A stretch of 64,000 bases of DNA, taken from the NCBI GenBank assembly GCA_001936135.1, contig CP012813.1, positions 310,001 through 374,000 of the forward strand, in the 5' to 3' direction. The notes under the pieces were generated by a model that saw only the letters and a program-made list of their open reading frames with translations, was not told the origin of the DNA and did not search any database. How positions within the stretch are numbered: the stretch's first letter is position 1; every line of letters begins with the position of its first letter. The position numbers and the translations under genes are program-made. Below, piece after piece: positions 1 to 10,212 of the stretch. This stretch comes from Saccharomycopsis fibuligera x Saccharomycopsis cf. fibuligera. Taxonomy: Eukaryota; Ascomycota; Saccharomycetes; Ascoideales; Saccharomycopsidaceae.

Positions 1-67
1 CTTTCGACTTTCAACTATGAATGACTTCCTTCTTTGAGTTTCACAGAATGGAAAATGAATCAAAAAT

Positions 68-505
68 TTATAAAAGTGGTTCACTGAAAAGAAAGAAAAA
101 AAATAGAAATAAAGAAAAGTGGATAATATACAATATGCCAACGATGACTCTACTATTTGCTATATATAGCATATTACCATAGTAATATTGTATACTGCTC
201 CGGAGACTCAAGCAGCTAGAAGCACGCGCAGTAGATTTCATGATATTGGGCAGGGTAAATAAAAGGGACTCTGGGAGCTCTCCAGTACCATAGTTAAATA
301 GCCTACTATATAGAACAAAACTCTGTGTTGGATCTGATTCAAATATTTCTTGTTCAACATAACCAATCACTATCGGTTGAGGCGACCAAACATATTTTTT
401 AAGAATTACGCGGGCATAAAAAATTACATGAAACGGCAAACAAACATTCAACAGCTTTTGCACGTTTATAGCACTTGATAGTATTACAAAACCAATCGTT
501 AGCAT
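68..505 (-). CDS. Doubtful small hydrophobic ORF
   Basis: An ATG-initiated frame of 145 codons lies downstream of BGL2. Its product would be hydrophobic at both ends, and the last 25 residues are a Phe/Leu-rich stretch encoded by a T-rich tract. I do not recognise it. The central part (about residues 45-85) has a mixed, protein-like composition, but the AT-rich ends make a chance frame quite possible. No TATA box or other support was seen. It could also be the edge of a gene extending beyond the window start in another arrangement. Confidence 0.2.
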   Translation of the reverse strand: MLTIGFVILSSAINVQKLLNVCLPFHVIFYARVILKKYVWSPQPIVIGYVEQEIFESDPTQSFVLYSRLFNYGTGELPESLLFTLPNIMKSTARASSCLSLRSSIQYYYGNMLYIANSRVIVGILYIIHFSLFLFFFFLFSEPLL

Positions 506-601
506 TTCAAAAGTAAAGATAATACGTTTGGTGTAAAAAGCTAAAACAAATAACTGGGTCTAAATGTTGAGTTAAAAGCTAAAATATGATTCAAGTTCTG
601 C

Positions 602-1531
602 CTAACTAAAATCACAAGCCAACGGATACTTCAAGTTTCTGTTGGAATCAAACACCCCCCAATATTTTTCGACATCAGATGTTCCCGAAGTATCTGGTTT
701 CCAAGATTCATCAAATGCTTCAAAACTTATAACATTGATCCCCCATGCTCTAATACCGCAGATTGCTTCTTTCCAAAATCTCGCAGCATTAGAAGTGCTT
801 GGAGAACTAGCTTCAAAAGCGGTCCCTTTGGTGGGCCAACCAGTTTCACCGACCCAAAAATCAATATCAGTGGATCCTTTTTTAGTTTGAATCACTTGCA
901 ATGCTTGCATGATATCATCAACAAATGAGTAAGTTGAATTAGCCATGGTTTGGCCTTGCCAGTATGAAAACGCATTAACAAAAACCGTATCAGCGGCTTC
1001 AATCACTGGAGCACTTGATCCATCAACGATGATATTCCAAGAATCTACCACTCCGATAGGCACGCTGCTGTAGCTTTTGCCATTCTTGTCCTTGATATCC
1101 TTGACTAAATCTTTAACTTCTTTAATAGCAGAAGCCAATTCCGATGCAGTCAAATCTTTTCTATACAAAGCTTCAGAACCCACAGTTATACCCTTAATCG
1201 TAGATACTGAAAGTTTTGGCAAATCGTTTTTCAAGGCTTGCTTTTCTGCTTCAAAATGGGAAGAATCAGTAGGCCATATACCAACAAACACTTGATACCC
1301 ATTAGATTCAGCCGCTCCTCCAAGAATGGACAAACTGTTACAATCATTAGCAGAATAGAAACGCACCACTTTACTATATGGGGACAATTTGGCAAAATCG
1401 GCTTTATAATCCTCCGCAGTTTTGCAAGTACCGGAATTGGTTTTGACTCCCAAGTTGAAAGCCAAATCACCAATGGCAGTGGCAGTAGCCGCTAGTAGCG
1501 TTATTGGAAGTAAGATTGAGAAGGTACGCAT
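602..1531 (-). CDS. BGL2: Cell-wall glucan 1,3-beta-glucosidase / glucanosyltransferase, GH17 family (Bgl2)
   Basis: This 309-aa protein is a secreted GH17 enzyme that cuts and rejoins beta-1,3-glucan in the yeast cell wall. It opens with a signal peptide (about residues 1-19, MRTFSILLPITLLAATATA) followed directly by the mature start IGDLAFNLGVK. The two catalytic glutamates of the family are visible: the acid/base in VGSEALYR (E120) and the nucleophile in WVGETGWPT (E229). Length matches S. cerevisiae Bgl2 (313 aa). There is no Ser/Thr-rich tail or GPI signal, as expected for Bgl2 and unlike Scw4/Scw10 or GPI-linked relatives. It is transcribed divergently from HSH155, sharing about 620 bp of upstream DNA. 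Assignment as BGL2 rather than a close paralog rests on length and on the absence of extra domains. Confidence 0.95.
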   Translation of the reverse strand: MRTFSILLPITLLAATATAIGDLAFNLGVKTNSGTCKTAEDYKADFAKLSPYSKVVRFYSANDCNSLSILGGAAESNGYQVFVGIWPTDSSHFEAEKQALKNDLPKLSVSTIKGITVGSEALYRKDLTASELASAIKEVKDLVKDIKDKNGKSYSSVPIGVVDSWNIIVDGSSAPVIEAADTVFVNAFSYWQGQTMANSTYSFVDDIMQALQVIQTKKGSTDIDFWVGETGWPTKGTAFEASSPSTSNAARFWKEAICGIRAWGINVISFEAFDESWKPDTSGTSDVEKYWGVFDSNRNLKYPLACDFS

Positions 1532-2148
1532 AACAATACTGATAGGGTGGCTTGGTTATTTAGAGATAAGAAATTGTTTCCTTAAATTTGATCTGTTTGG
1601 TCGGTATCAACGCAAAATGACTGTGGAAGTACGCTGTATGATTTTGTTTGTGACTTTGTGTAATCACCGTGCTGTTATGTTAGATAATATTTTGATAGTC
1701 TAAGCCAGCAAAAAGCGTTTTTTGTAATGACTCCAAATCAATAAAGTTTTTGTAAGTCAAGAAGTATTCTACAATGCTTACACATAACAATGGACTTTAA
1801 TGGGGGTTGTGTTGATTATAACTCATCTGATAAAGGCCCACTGTCCAGTAGCCAAACCCTTGGTCGTCCTCATTTTGAAACCAGAATTCTTGTTAATGCG
1901 TTTCAAAGTCGTCGCAATGCATACTGCGGTGGTTCAATGCATTTGTGTTGATATATGCGTTATTTAGCAGTATTATACATGTGTCATGTGCATAGATCTT
2001 TTTTTTTTTTTTCTATTTTTATTTTTACTTAGTGCAAAATATTTGAATATCTAGAGTAATTTAATGTATGTCAAAGGCAAAAGACAATTAGCCGTTTGTT
2101 TGCAGTCAACTACCAAGCACATCGCACGTCATTTCATCGCACAAAAAT
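1532..2148. other. Shared upstream region of BGL2 and HSH155
   Basis: A divergent intergenic region of about 620 bp. It holds a T-run near 1999-2012 and AT-rich sequence. I saw no gene, tRNA or convincing binding site in it. Confidence 0.6.
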
Positions 2149-5100
2149 ATGACTGGGCCAGTTCTCAATAAACCAAATACAATTACTGACTTTGATGGAG
2201 CACCAGCGAAAAGAAGAAGAGTCGGTAGAGAGCGCCGAAGTAGATGGGATGTCAAAGGAAAGGGAAACACATTATCTCGAGATGAGACTCTAACGCAAAA
2301 AAATCCTACCCAAAAAGAAAACGATATAGGTGGGGACAAGCAGTCCAGAAAAGAAGCCAATGGAGACATCCAAGACGCAGCTGATAGCAAACTAGACAGT
2401 CAGAAAACCCACCAAAGTGTACAAAGAGTTAGAAAATCAAGATGGGATGTGGAGCAAGAAGAAGAGCAAAATAAAACTAATGGCGCCATTGCCGAGATTC
2501 CCGTTTTCAATGATTTACCTTTAGTCAATGAAATATTGGATGCTTTGTTACCTGAAGGTTATGAAGTGCTTGATCCACCTGAAGGTTTCACCAACATAGG
2601 GAGAGATTTCAACTTGCAAGAACTAAAGACTCAAAATGTGGGATATATGATTCCAGAAGAAAGCAATGCGTCAAACAAAATCTTGAAAGACTCAGTGGTT
2701 ACCAATGTGCCCGGAATACGAGACTTGCAATATTTTAAAGAAGAGGACACCAAATACTTTGGCAAGTTGCTCAAAGCTGAAGATGCTTCTAACAAGACTG
2801 AACTTACCATTGATGAGGTTAAAGAACGTAAAGTCATGAAACTTCTTTTAAAAATTAAGAATGGGTCTCCATTTGTTCGAAAAGTGGCATTGAGACAATT
2901 AACTGATCACTCAAGAAATTTTGGCCCAAAAATTTTATTCAATCAAATATTACCATTATTAATGGAACCATCATTAAGTGATCGTGAGAGACATTTACTT
3001 GTCAAAGTTATTGATCGAATCTTGTTTAAATTGGATGATTTGATAAGGCCGTATACTGAGAAAATATTAAAAGTTATTTCACCGCTCTTAGTCGATGAAA
3101 ATCATATAATGAGAATAGAAGCAAAAGAGATTATTTCTAATTTAGCCAAAGCCGCGGGGCTTGCACATACAATCTCAACATTGAGAAAGCATATTGATTC
3201 ACAAGATGAAACTCTCAGAAATACAACTGCTAGAACTTTTGCAGTTGTGGGTAATGCATTGGGTGTTCAAACCTTAGTGCCATTTTTGAGAGCAGTTTGT
3301 GCTTCCAAAAGATCGTGGATAGCTAGGCATACTGGTATCAAGATTGTTCAACAAATATCAATTATTGTGGGTTGTGGTGTTTTACCTCACTTGAACTCTT
3401 TGGTAGATTGTATTGCTAATGGCTTGGTTGATGACAATGTTCAAGTGAGAAAAATGACTGCTTTGGCGCTTTCCTCTTTAGCTGAATCTTCTGCACCATA
3501 TGGGATTGAATCTTTTGAACCAATATTGGAACCTTTGTGGAGCGGTATACGAAGACATAGAGGTAATACACTTGCTGCTTACTTGAAATGCATTGGTAAC
3601 ATTATTCCTTTGATGGATCCTGAATATGCTAGTTATTACAGTAATGAGGTTTTTCAGATATTATTACGAGAATTTTCGTCGCCTGATGATGAAATGAAAA
3701 GAACCATATTGAAAGTTATTCAACAATGCTCAGCTACAGATGGGATAAAGATAAGCTTTTTAAGACATGAAGTGTTGCCTTCATTTTTGAAATATTTTTG
3801 GAATAGAAGATCTGCTCTTGATTCAAGACTCAATAAGATGATTGTTGAGACCACTGTGGAACTTTCAAACAGAATTGGCTATGAAATAATTGTGGAGAAT
3901 ACTCTCGTGTATCTTAAAGATGATTCTGCGTTCTTGAGAAGAATGAGTGTTGAAACTATGGAAAATATCTTCAAAGATTTGGAAATGGTGGACATGAATG
4001 AAAGAACAGAAGAAAGATTAATTGACGGTATGTTAGTGGCGCTTCAGAAGACCACTTCAGATGCATTGACTGCTTCTAATGTGAATGGTAATGCAGTGCT
4101 AAGCTCTTTTGGTACAGTTGTTAATGCTCTAGATATCAGAATTAGAAACTATTTGCCCGAAATTGTTTCTATTATATTGTACAGAATGAAGAATCAATCA
4201 CCGGAAATTCGCCAGCAATCGGCTGATTTGATTTCCAAAATGATTCCAGCCATTAAATCATGCAGCGAGTTCGATATGATTAGCAAACTCTCTAAAGTGT
4301 TGTATGAGTCCTTAGGTGAAGTTTACCCAGAAGTGCTAGGCTCAATTTTGCATACTTTGAAAACTATTGTTTCTATAATGGGGGTCACATCAATGAACCC
4401 GTCAATTGATCAACTTTTACCAAGTTTGACTCCAATTTTGAGAAACAGACATGAAAAGGTGCAGGAAAATGTCATTGATTTAATTGGTTTAATCGCTGAC
4501 AAAGCATCGGAATACATTCCTCCAAAGGAATGGATGAGAATATGCTTTGAATTATTAGATTTGCTCAAATCTCCAAGAAAATCAATTAGAAGATCTGCTA
4601 ATCAAACATTTGGGTATATTGCTAAGGCCATTGGACCTCAAGAAGTTCTTTCGACCCTTTTGAATAACTTGAGGGTACAGGAAAGACAATCAAGAGTCTG
4701 TACTGCCGTTGCTATTGGTATTGTTGCTGAAACATGTTCCCCTTTTACTGTCATTCCATCAATCATGAACGAATACCGTACTCCGGAGAAAAACGTGCAA
4801 AATGGTGTTTTAAAGGCAATGACATTCATGTTTGAATATATTGGCGATATGGCCAAAGATTATATCTATTCAGTGACCCCATTACTAGAGGATGCTTTAA
4901 CTGACAGGGATCATGTCCATCGACAAACCGCGGCCACCGTGATCAAACATATGGCGATTGGATGCATGGGAACGGGACTAGAAGACGTATTTGTCCATTT
5001 TTTGAATTTATTGATGCCAAACTTGTACGAGACTAGTCCCCATGTTATCAAACGGATAATTGATGGTATTGATGGTGTAAGAAACAATGTTGGTTGTGGC

Positions 5101-5274
5101 ATCATTTTAAATTATATCTTGAGTGGCCTTTGGCATCCTGCAAGAAAAGTAAGGGATCCATTTTGGAGAGTTTATAATAATTGTTATGTTCAAAGTAGTG
5201 ATGCCATGGTGCCTTATTATCCTCAAACTAATGATGAAGAAGCACATATTGAAGAATTGGATGTTTGGATATGA
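2149..5274 (+). CDS. HSH155: U2 snRNP component Hsh155 (SF3B1 ortholog), HEAT-repeat scaffold of SF3b
   Basis: This 1041-aa protein is the SF3b scaffold that clamps the U2 snRNA-branch-site duplex in the early spliceosome. The C-terminal roughly 800 residues are a continuous HEAT-repeat array, ending in the characteristic tail around DPFWRVYNNCYVQSSDAMVP. The basic N-terminus carries two RWD tryptophan motifs (SRWD at residues 31-34 and KSRWD at 96-100) of the U2AF-ligand-motif type by which SF3B1 binds UHM domains. Next comes the conserved VNEILDALLPEGYEVLDPP segment that contacts partner proteins. I walked the frame for CTG and found none, despite a leucine content on the order of a hundred codons. 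The length is slightly above S. cerevisiae Hsh155 (971 aa). Confidence 0.97.
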   Translation: MTGPVLNKPNTITDFDGAPAKRRRVGRERRSRWDVKGKGNTLSRDETLTQKNPTQKENDIGGDKQSRKEANGDIQDAADSKLDSQKTHQSVQRVRKSRWDVEQEEEQNKTNGAIAEIPVFNDLPLVNEILDALLPEGYEVLDPPEGFTNIGRDFNLQELKTQNVGYMIPEESNASNKILKDSVVTNVPGIRDLQYFKEEDTKYFGKLLKAEDASNKTELTIDEVKERKVMKLLLKIKNGSPFVRKVALRQLTDHSRNFGPKILFNQILPLLMEPSLSDRERHLLVKVIDRILFKLDDLIRPYTEKILKVISPLLVDENHIMRIEAKEIISNLAKAAGLAHTISTLRKHIDSQDETLRNTTARTFAVVGNALGVQTLVPFLRAVCASKRSWIARHTGIKIVQQISIIVGCGVLPHLNSLVDCIANGLVDDNVQVRKMTALALSSLAESSAPYGIESFEPILEPLWSGIRRHRGNTLAAYLKCIGNIIPLMDPEYASYYSNEVFQILLREFSSPDDEMKRTILKVIQQCSATDGIKISFLRHEVLPSFLKYFWNRRSALDSRLNKMIVETTVELSNRIGYEIIVENTLVYLKDDSAFLRRMSVETMENIFKDLEMVDMNERTEERLIDGMLVALQKTTSDALTASNVNGNAVLSSFGTVVNALDIRIRNYLPEIVSIILYRMKNQSPEIRQQSADLISKMIPAIKSCSEFDMISKLSKVLYESLGEVYPEVLGSILHTLKTIVSIMGVTSMNPSIDQLLPSLTPILRNRHEKVQENVIDLIGLIADKASEYIPPKEWMRICFELLDLLKSPRKSIRRSANQTFGYIAKAIGPQEVLSTLLNNLRVQERQSRVCTAVAIGIVAETCSPFTVIPSIMNEYRTPEKNVQNGVLKAMTFMFEYIGDMAKDYIYSVTPLLEDALTDRDHVHRQTAATVIKHMAIGCMGTGLEDVFVHFLNLLMPNLYETSPHVIKRIIDGIDGVRNNVGCGIILNYILSGLWHPARKVRDPFWRVYNNCYVQSSDAMVPYYPQTNDEEAHIEELDVWI

Positions 5275-5535
5275 TTTAATATGATATAGTGCTTTTTGCA
5301 TGTGTTTTATGATTTTGATTCTGGTTTTGATTTATCTTCCCCCTCCCTTTATATGATATTCGCTCTTTTGTATAATATAACATTAATCACAGCTACTGTA
5401 ATGTATTTAGTCATAACAAAGAACAAAGAAAATTTTGTATGGCCATTAAGCGTTAATTTCTACTTGGGTAGAGTGTATATTCGAGCCCATTGTATATTAT
5501 TGCTAATCACTAAACATTGAAAAGCCAATGTAAAC

Positions 5536-5542
5536 AAAAAAA
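5536..5542 (-). terminator. Pol III terminator of tRNA-Val
   Basis: A run of seven A on the plus strand is a T7 run on the transcribed strand, starting ten bases past the tRNA 3' end. This is the expected RNA polymerase III termination signal. Confidence 0.7.
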
Positions 5543-5551
5543 GTAGAAAAA

Positions 5552-5625
5552 TGATTTCGCCCAGGATCGAACTGGGGACGTTCTGCGTGTTAAGCAGATG
5601 CCATAACCAACTAGACCACGAAACC
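5552..5625 (-). tRNA. tRNA-Val(AAC)
   Basis: Read on the minus strand this is a 74-nt intron-less tRNA. It has acceptor stem GGTTTCG/CGAAATC, a D arm with the A-box core GTGGTCTAGTTGG, anticodon stem-loop TCTGC-TTAACAC-GCAGA giving anticodon AAC, and T arm CCCAG-TTCGATC-CTGGG containing a perfect B box, with discriminator A. The sequence is almost the same as S. cerevisiae tRNA-Val(AAC). It reads the valine codons GUU and GUC after A34-to-inosine editing. The DNA 5' of the gene (higher coordinates) carries LTR-like relics, a usual place for Ty1/Ty3-type integration. Confidence 0.97.
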
Positions 5626-5862
5626 ACTATAAAGTTTAGTTTATTATAGTCTGAAGAATCTATTTTGTGCGGTACATAATAGTCTAAAATGTCTGCTCAT
5701 CACCACAGTAATGAATTAGATAACACATCAGTGTTATATTAGTGTGTGGAAGATGGTATTGAAGTGAGACCTTTTTCTTTTATCTGTCGACAACAAAACA
5801 ATGACCCTCAAAAAAAAAAAAAAAAATATCAGCCATCCCAGACTAAAATCTCTCCTATATCT

Positions 5863-6035
5863 ATTTCAAATCCAGCAGATCCATTAAAAGTCTAACTAAT
5901 ACTAACGGGGTTTTCACTTGTATAAGTTTCCCCTAAATAATAACAACTGAACTATACTGTATATACTATTATAAGATTATATTTTCTATCGTGTATATAG
6001 AAATAATAAATCGATATTGTGTGTAAAAAAAAAAA
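5863..6035 (+). mobile_element. LTR-like relic, copy A, 5' of the tRNA-Val gene
   Basis: A segment of about 170 bp that recurs closely at 57895-58079. Both copies share the opening ATTTCAAATCCA, the words CTAACTAATACTAAC, a GC-flanked inverted repeat centred on ACTTGTAT, a long AT-rich body ending in AATCGATATTGTGTGT, and a terminal A-run. The copy begins about 240 bp upstream of a tRNA gene, the favoured target of yeast LTR retrotransposons. Size, AT-richness and the TACTAAC word resemble solo LTRs of Ty1-like elements. There are no coding parts, and I could not define TG...CA termini or a target duplication, so a non-LTR repeat remains possible. The close similarity of the two copies suggests modest age. 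Confidence 0.5.
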
Positions 6036-7311
6036 TGGCAGAAAGTTTTGCAAGAATACAGCAAGTCTAGATTCCGAACCAAAGATCTATGACGAACATT
6101 GAGATCTAGATCTACAGATCAAAGTACGAATATGTCATATTATTCACTTAATATTTTTCTATCATCTTCTATTTGATTCTACAATATGCACATCTCATAT
6201 AATACAATGTTTGGTATGAGACATATTGCATATTTACTATTATTAATAGCTCAACGCTAATATGTGTTATATTCAGTCTGATTATTATTTATATACGATT
6301 CAACCCAACATTGTTATATATTTATTACTATTTAGTTATATTAGAAATACAAGGCTTTTATAATCAATAACCATGAACCCTGAGACATCAGCATCCCGTA
6401 AATCTAGGACTCAAAGTTTGTATTATACAGCTAAAATATACAGAATATTATATATAGGATTATATTTTATATCAGTTATCTATATTATAATAATTAATAT
6501 CCTGTGTGATAAAAAAAAGATTAAGTAAGATAGCTTTGTTATTAAAAATTATTTGCAATCTAAAAAAGGTCATTCAACAAAGCAGAAGCTTATGGGCTTG
6601 TTGACGCTTAATTCTAAGTGGTAATTTATTTTACATTTGCTTTAAATTTCCAAACCTATTCGCAACTTTAGCTTTACTATTATGCCTCTTATGTTTGTCA
6701 AATTTTGTATTTGGACTCTGTAATAGGTTTTCAAGCTTGAATTTATTTTTGCTCTGTTTTGCATTTTCTCGATTTTGATACTTAGTTTTCTTTTAAACCT
6801 TTTTGGGTTTTTTAGCTGTATCTCACTTTCCTTATATTTTTAGAGAATTGCATTTATATTTGATTGAAAATGAAAATCTCATCTATGGCTTTATTTACTA
6901 CGCGACAAAATTTTGTTTTATAATTTGAATTGTGACATATTTAGGCTAGCCTCCCAATAAACCGCTGTACTGGTATCTCTGTCGGAGATTTTTTTTCCTG
7001 CTTACGCACGGATCATTCGATCTTTAGATCCAAAAAAAAAGTCAAATCACCAAGCGCATGGTGAAAAATCAAAAAATATCAAAGATGAAAGTGATGCGAA
7101 GAAGCCAATGAGTTGACTGGGCGGTTTTAAAGCTTTATACACACCACGCGATTACATTAACTTTTTTCAGGGATAGTGGAGTTTCTGCTATTTATCATGA
7201 ATGACACAGAGGTAGTCTAAGCAGCGAAATAGTTTTTTTCAGTAACAACACAAATAACAAGACAAGAAGAAACTAGAATCCAAACTAATAAGTATCCTAA
7301 GATAGAATCAG
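6036..7311. other. AT-rich gene-free DNA before the 966-aa gene
   Basis: About 1.3 kb without a credible gene. The first half is very AT-rich and may hold further decayed repeat material. The last 300 bp, just before the start codon at 7312, are the likely promoter. Confidence 0.5.
6420..6530 (+). mobile_element. Possible older relic of the same LTR-like family
   Basis: An AT-rich stretch whose word order echoes the 3' half of copy A: a tatac...attatata block, then ggattatatttt, then a region of taat triplets, then TGTGTG and an A-run. The match is much weaker than between the two main copies, so this would be an old, decayed member or simply similar low-complexity DNA. Confidence 0.25.
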
Positions 7312-10212
7312 ATGCTTTCAGTGACAAGAAAATGGGCCAATGTGCGACGAGGCTATTATCAGAGCAGGATTGCAACGAGTGCCGAAATAAATACGGTCTC
7401 TATAATGAAGGCAGGAGTGAGGCGTTGGATTCACAACGATAATTGTATTGACAGCATAATAATAGCTTCACTGCGGAAATTACCACTACCAGCAAATCAC
7501 AATTCTAATTATAATCATTATCGTCTTCAACAGCCCCAATATCAACAGCACCTAAAGCAAAGGCAGACAGAAAGAAAAATTTACACTGCCTCAAAATTTT
7601 CAGCTCCTAGCCACTTTGCAAAGACAAAGACAAAGGAAAAGAAAAAAGGCACCGATAGCACAATGCCACTGAGAGGGTTTCTTTTCAACCAGCTCAGGAT
7701 TAATTTTGAAGACATTGAAAAGACCCCACCATATTTTCCAAGAAGTTCAATTGTGGAATCACCACAGACATCAGAAGTGTTAGAACTGCCAGAGCAAATA
7801 CAAAAAGTTAAGCCAATAGTCACGGAAAGGCAACTTCATGAAGCTTATGGGGCTAAGAATTACCATAACATTAAAAGTGAAACAGTAACATTTGCTTTGA
7901 TTCAGAGTTTCTTGTTAATGGCCCAGAATCGGCAAAGGTTGAATTTGCTTTTGTCTTTAAAAGGAGGGGTGGCCAGAGAGACAGAAAGTCAGGAGGAAAA
8001 TCTAGATGATAGCAGTAATAGTAATAATAATAATAATAACCACAGTTATGATAATAAGGACAGTAAAACAGCCAACGAAATTGATGAACATAATGCTGAG
8101 ACAATAGCCAAAGAATTTAATGAGATACCCATTGAGCAAAGATACAAGTTAGTTGCTTCATTATACGACAGCACCAACGAGGAATATAGGCAAGGACGGG
8201 GCCGTATTGAGCTGATGAAAGATTTGAACAAAATTGATTTAGTGGAGATGGTCCACAATTTGAAATCAGAAGCATTGATCGAATTGCTTGAGGCAACTGA
8301 TTATTATTTTGTGGGCGGAGAAGGCACCAATGATGCTGATGTTGACAAAGAGGTGGAAGTGCTTTTTGATTTCGCAGAGAGAATGAACTTGCAAATCACT
8401 ACATGCACTAGCCCTGTGGATTTGATGGGTAAGCTTACGAAAATATTTGAGGAGTTTGCCAAAAAATATGAGACACTCACTGCACAACAAAAACAAGAGC
8501 ATAGCACCGTGGAAAATTTTGTTCGGGTTGGCAATTTGCAAAGTGATCTTTTGATAAAGTTAAGCTCTGCACTTTGTGAAGCTCACGAGTTTGTTAATCA
8601 TCAAGTGCTTTCCCTACTTGCGCATAATTTCAATGTACTTAAGTTTTACAATTGTACCACCATGATTCAAAACGTTGTTTTTGATTTAAATTTCAAGGGT
8701 TCTGAACTGCTTTTCGTTGAAATGTTGAATTTAGCTGAGGCTAAACAAGATAGACACCTCTATGCCAAATTAGTTACTCTTCTTGCGGGATTTCACGAAC
8801 TTGAGGATATGTCTGGATTAGAGGCACTTTTAGACCCAGGGAGATTGAGCGCTAATTATGTCTTTACGAACAGAACTGACATTGCGTATACAGTTGAGAT
8901 GCCTATAGATCATGAGTTACGAAGTGAGATATTTAGACCAGTGTTGGGCAAAACTTTGCGAGCATTGAAAATATACGCATTGCAGTGCACCAGCCAGTTC
9001 TACAAAAACAATAGCGGAAACAAAAACAATCGTCGGCAGAATATGAGTTCCAAAGATGGCCAAAATAAAGATAGAATTTACTTTGGCAATTTAGTGGACC
9101 AGTTTTTTCACCGAAAGAATCATGCCAAATTTGCATGGGTATTACATGAAAATCTAGATACTTTGAAAATCAATAACGTTAGTAACTCATCACCAGCTGG
9201 CGGTTCTTGTACGCAAGGGAATAATCGACTTGTTATGGCGCAAATTAAGCCTGTGAAGGGGACCCTCGCTAAGTTCGATACGGTGAATATTAAGACAATT
9301 TCTCAAGCTATTGAAGGTTGTAATAGACTTGGCTTGTATGATTTAGCGGATTTGTTGCTTTTTAAAGTTGTGTCTGATTCTTACTTCATCAATAAAAGTT
9401 ATGGTGATGGTGATGGTGATGGTTCCGGTATGTCTGAATTGAGGGTGCATATTTGCAATGATGTTTTATTGCCGAAAGAATACTTGGCGATTAACAATTT
9501 GACATTTGGCGATAATACAAAACCACAGGCCAACAACCCCGAAAACACTAACAAGGATGGGAAAGTTGGTGCTGGTGCTGAGAGCGGGTTTAGCAAAGAT
9601 TTACAGCTGCTTTTCCCGATACTGACTATTGATTCGTATTTGGACAAAATCTTTGCTACTGAAAATCATCAGCAATTGATTTGGATGTTCAAAATCCTTA
9701 AGATCACATACTTGAAGCCGCTAATGATGTCTATTTCAGAAAGCGTTCATAGCATGTATTACAAAAATTGGAATCAGTTTGAGGCAAAGTATAATAATTT
9801 CTTCAGTATTGAAGATATCATCAAGCATGAAATTTTGCAGCATATCACTAATGTCACCAATAGCGTTGGCCAAACCAACAATAACCAAGACAGCAACGCT
9901 AGCAATAGAAATGGCCAAAAATACATTGATAAGTTTTATAATTGTGGAAGTCAATTCTCTGAAACCTTGAAGAGAAATAACAATGATAACAGGATAAACA
10001 AGAACTTCATTAACAAATTCTATGCAATGTGTTTCAAATTCGAAAAATACGAGTTTATTCAAGAGATGGAACATGCTTATTTGATTGACTTTGATAAAAT
10101 AATCTATCCAAAAGCACGTCAAAGCACAAAAAAGTTGATTGATCAACGTATTAAGGAGAGAAGATTTAAGGAGGCCAATTTGGAGTGGCGTATATCTGGG
10201 GGTGCTGGATAA
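7312..10212 (+). CDS. Large predicted mitochondrial protein, family not identified (possibly PPR-like expression factor)
   Basis: A 966-aa protein with an ATG start and a basic, acid-poor N-terminus (MLSVTRKWANVRRGYYQSR) of the kind used for mitochondrial import. No catalytic motif is visible. Long helical, leucine-rich stretches are interrupted by low-complexity inserts: Asn runs near residues 235-250, a (GlyAsp) run encoded by GGTGAT repeats near 700, and an Asn/Ser patch near 855-870. The helical texture and size resemble the fast-evolving yeast mitochondrial mRNA-specific factors (the Pet309/Aep/Rmd9/Atp22 type with degenerate PPR repeats), but I cannot assign it to any of these by sight. 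It is followed convergently by the protease gene. Confidence 0.75.
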   Translation: MLSVTRKWANVRRGYYQSRIATSAEINTVSIMKAGVRRWIHNDNCIDSIIIASLRKLPLPANHNSNYNHYRLQQPQYQQHLKQRQTERKIYTASKFSAPSHFAKTKTKEKKKGTDSTMPLRGFLFNQLRINFEDIEKTPPYFPRSSIVESPQTSEVLELPEQIQKVKPIVTERQLHEAYGAKNYHNIKSETVTFALIQSFLLMAQNRQRLNLLLSLKGGVARETESQEENLDDSSNSNNNNNNHSYDNKDSKTANEIDEHNAETIAKEFNEIPIEQRYKLVASLYDSTNEEYRQGRGRIELMKDLNKIDLVEMVHNLKSEALIELLEATDYYFVGGEGTNDADVDKEVEVLFDFAERMNLQITTCTSPVDLMGKLTKIFEEFAKKYETLTAQQKQEHSTVENFVRVGNLQSDLLIKLSSALCEAHEFVNHQVLSLLAHNFNVLKFYNCTTMIQNVVFDLNFKGSELLFVEMLNLAEAKQDRHLYAKLVTLLAGFHELEDMSGLEALLDPGRLSANYVFTNRTDIAYTVEMPIDHELRSEIFRPVLGKTLRALKIYALQCTSQFYKNNSGNKNNRRQNMSSKDGQNKDRIYFGNLVDQFFHRKNHAKFAWVLHENLDTLKINNVSNSSPAGGSCTQGNNRLVMAQIKPVKGTLAKFDTVNIKTISQAIEGCNRLGLYDLADLLLFKVVSDSYFINKSYGDGDGDGSGMSELRVHICNDVLLPKEYLAINNLTFGDNTKPQANNPENTNKDGKVGAGAESGFSKDLQLLFPILTIDSYLDKIFATENHQQLIWMFKILKITYLKPLMMSISESVHSMYYKNWNQFEAKYNNFFSIEDIIKHEILQHITNVTNSVGQTNNNQDSNASNRNGQKYIDKFYNCGSQFSETLKRNNNDNRINKNFINKFYAMCFKFEKYEFIQEMEHAYLIDFDKIIYPKARQSTKKLIDQRIKERRFKEANLEWRISGGAG

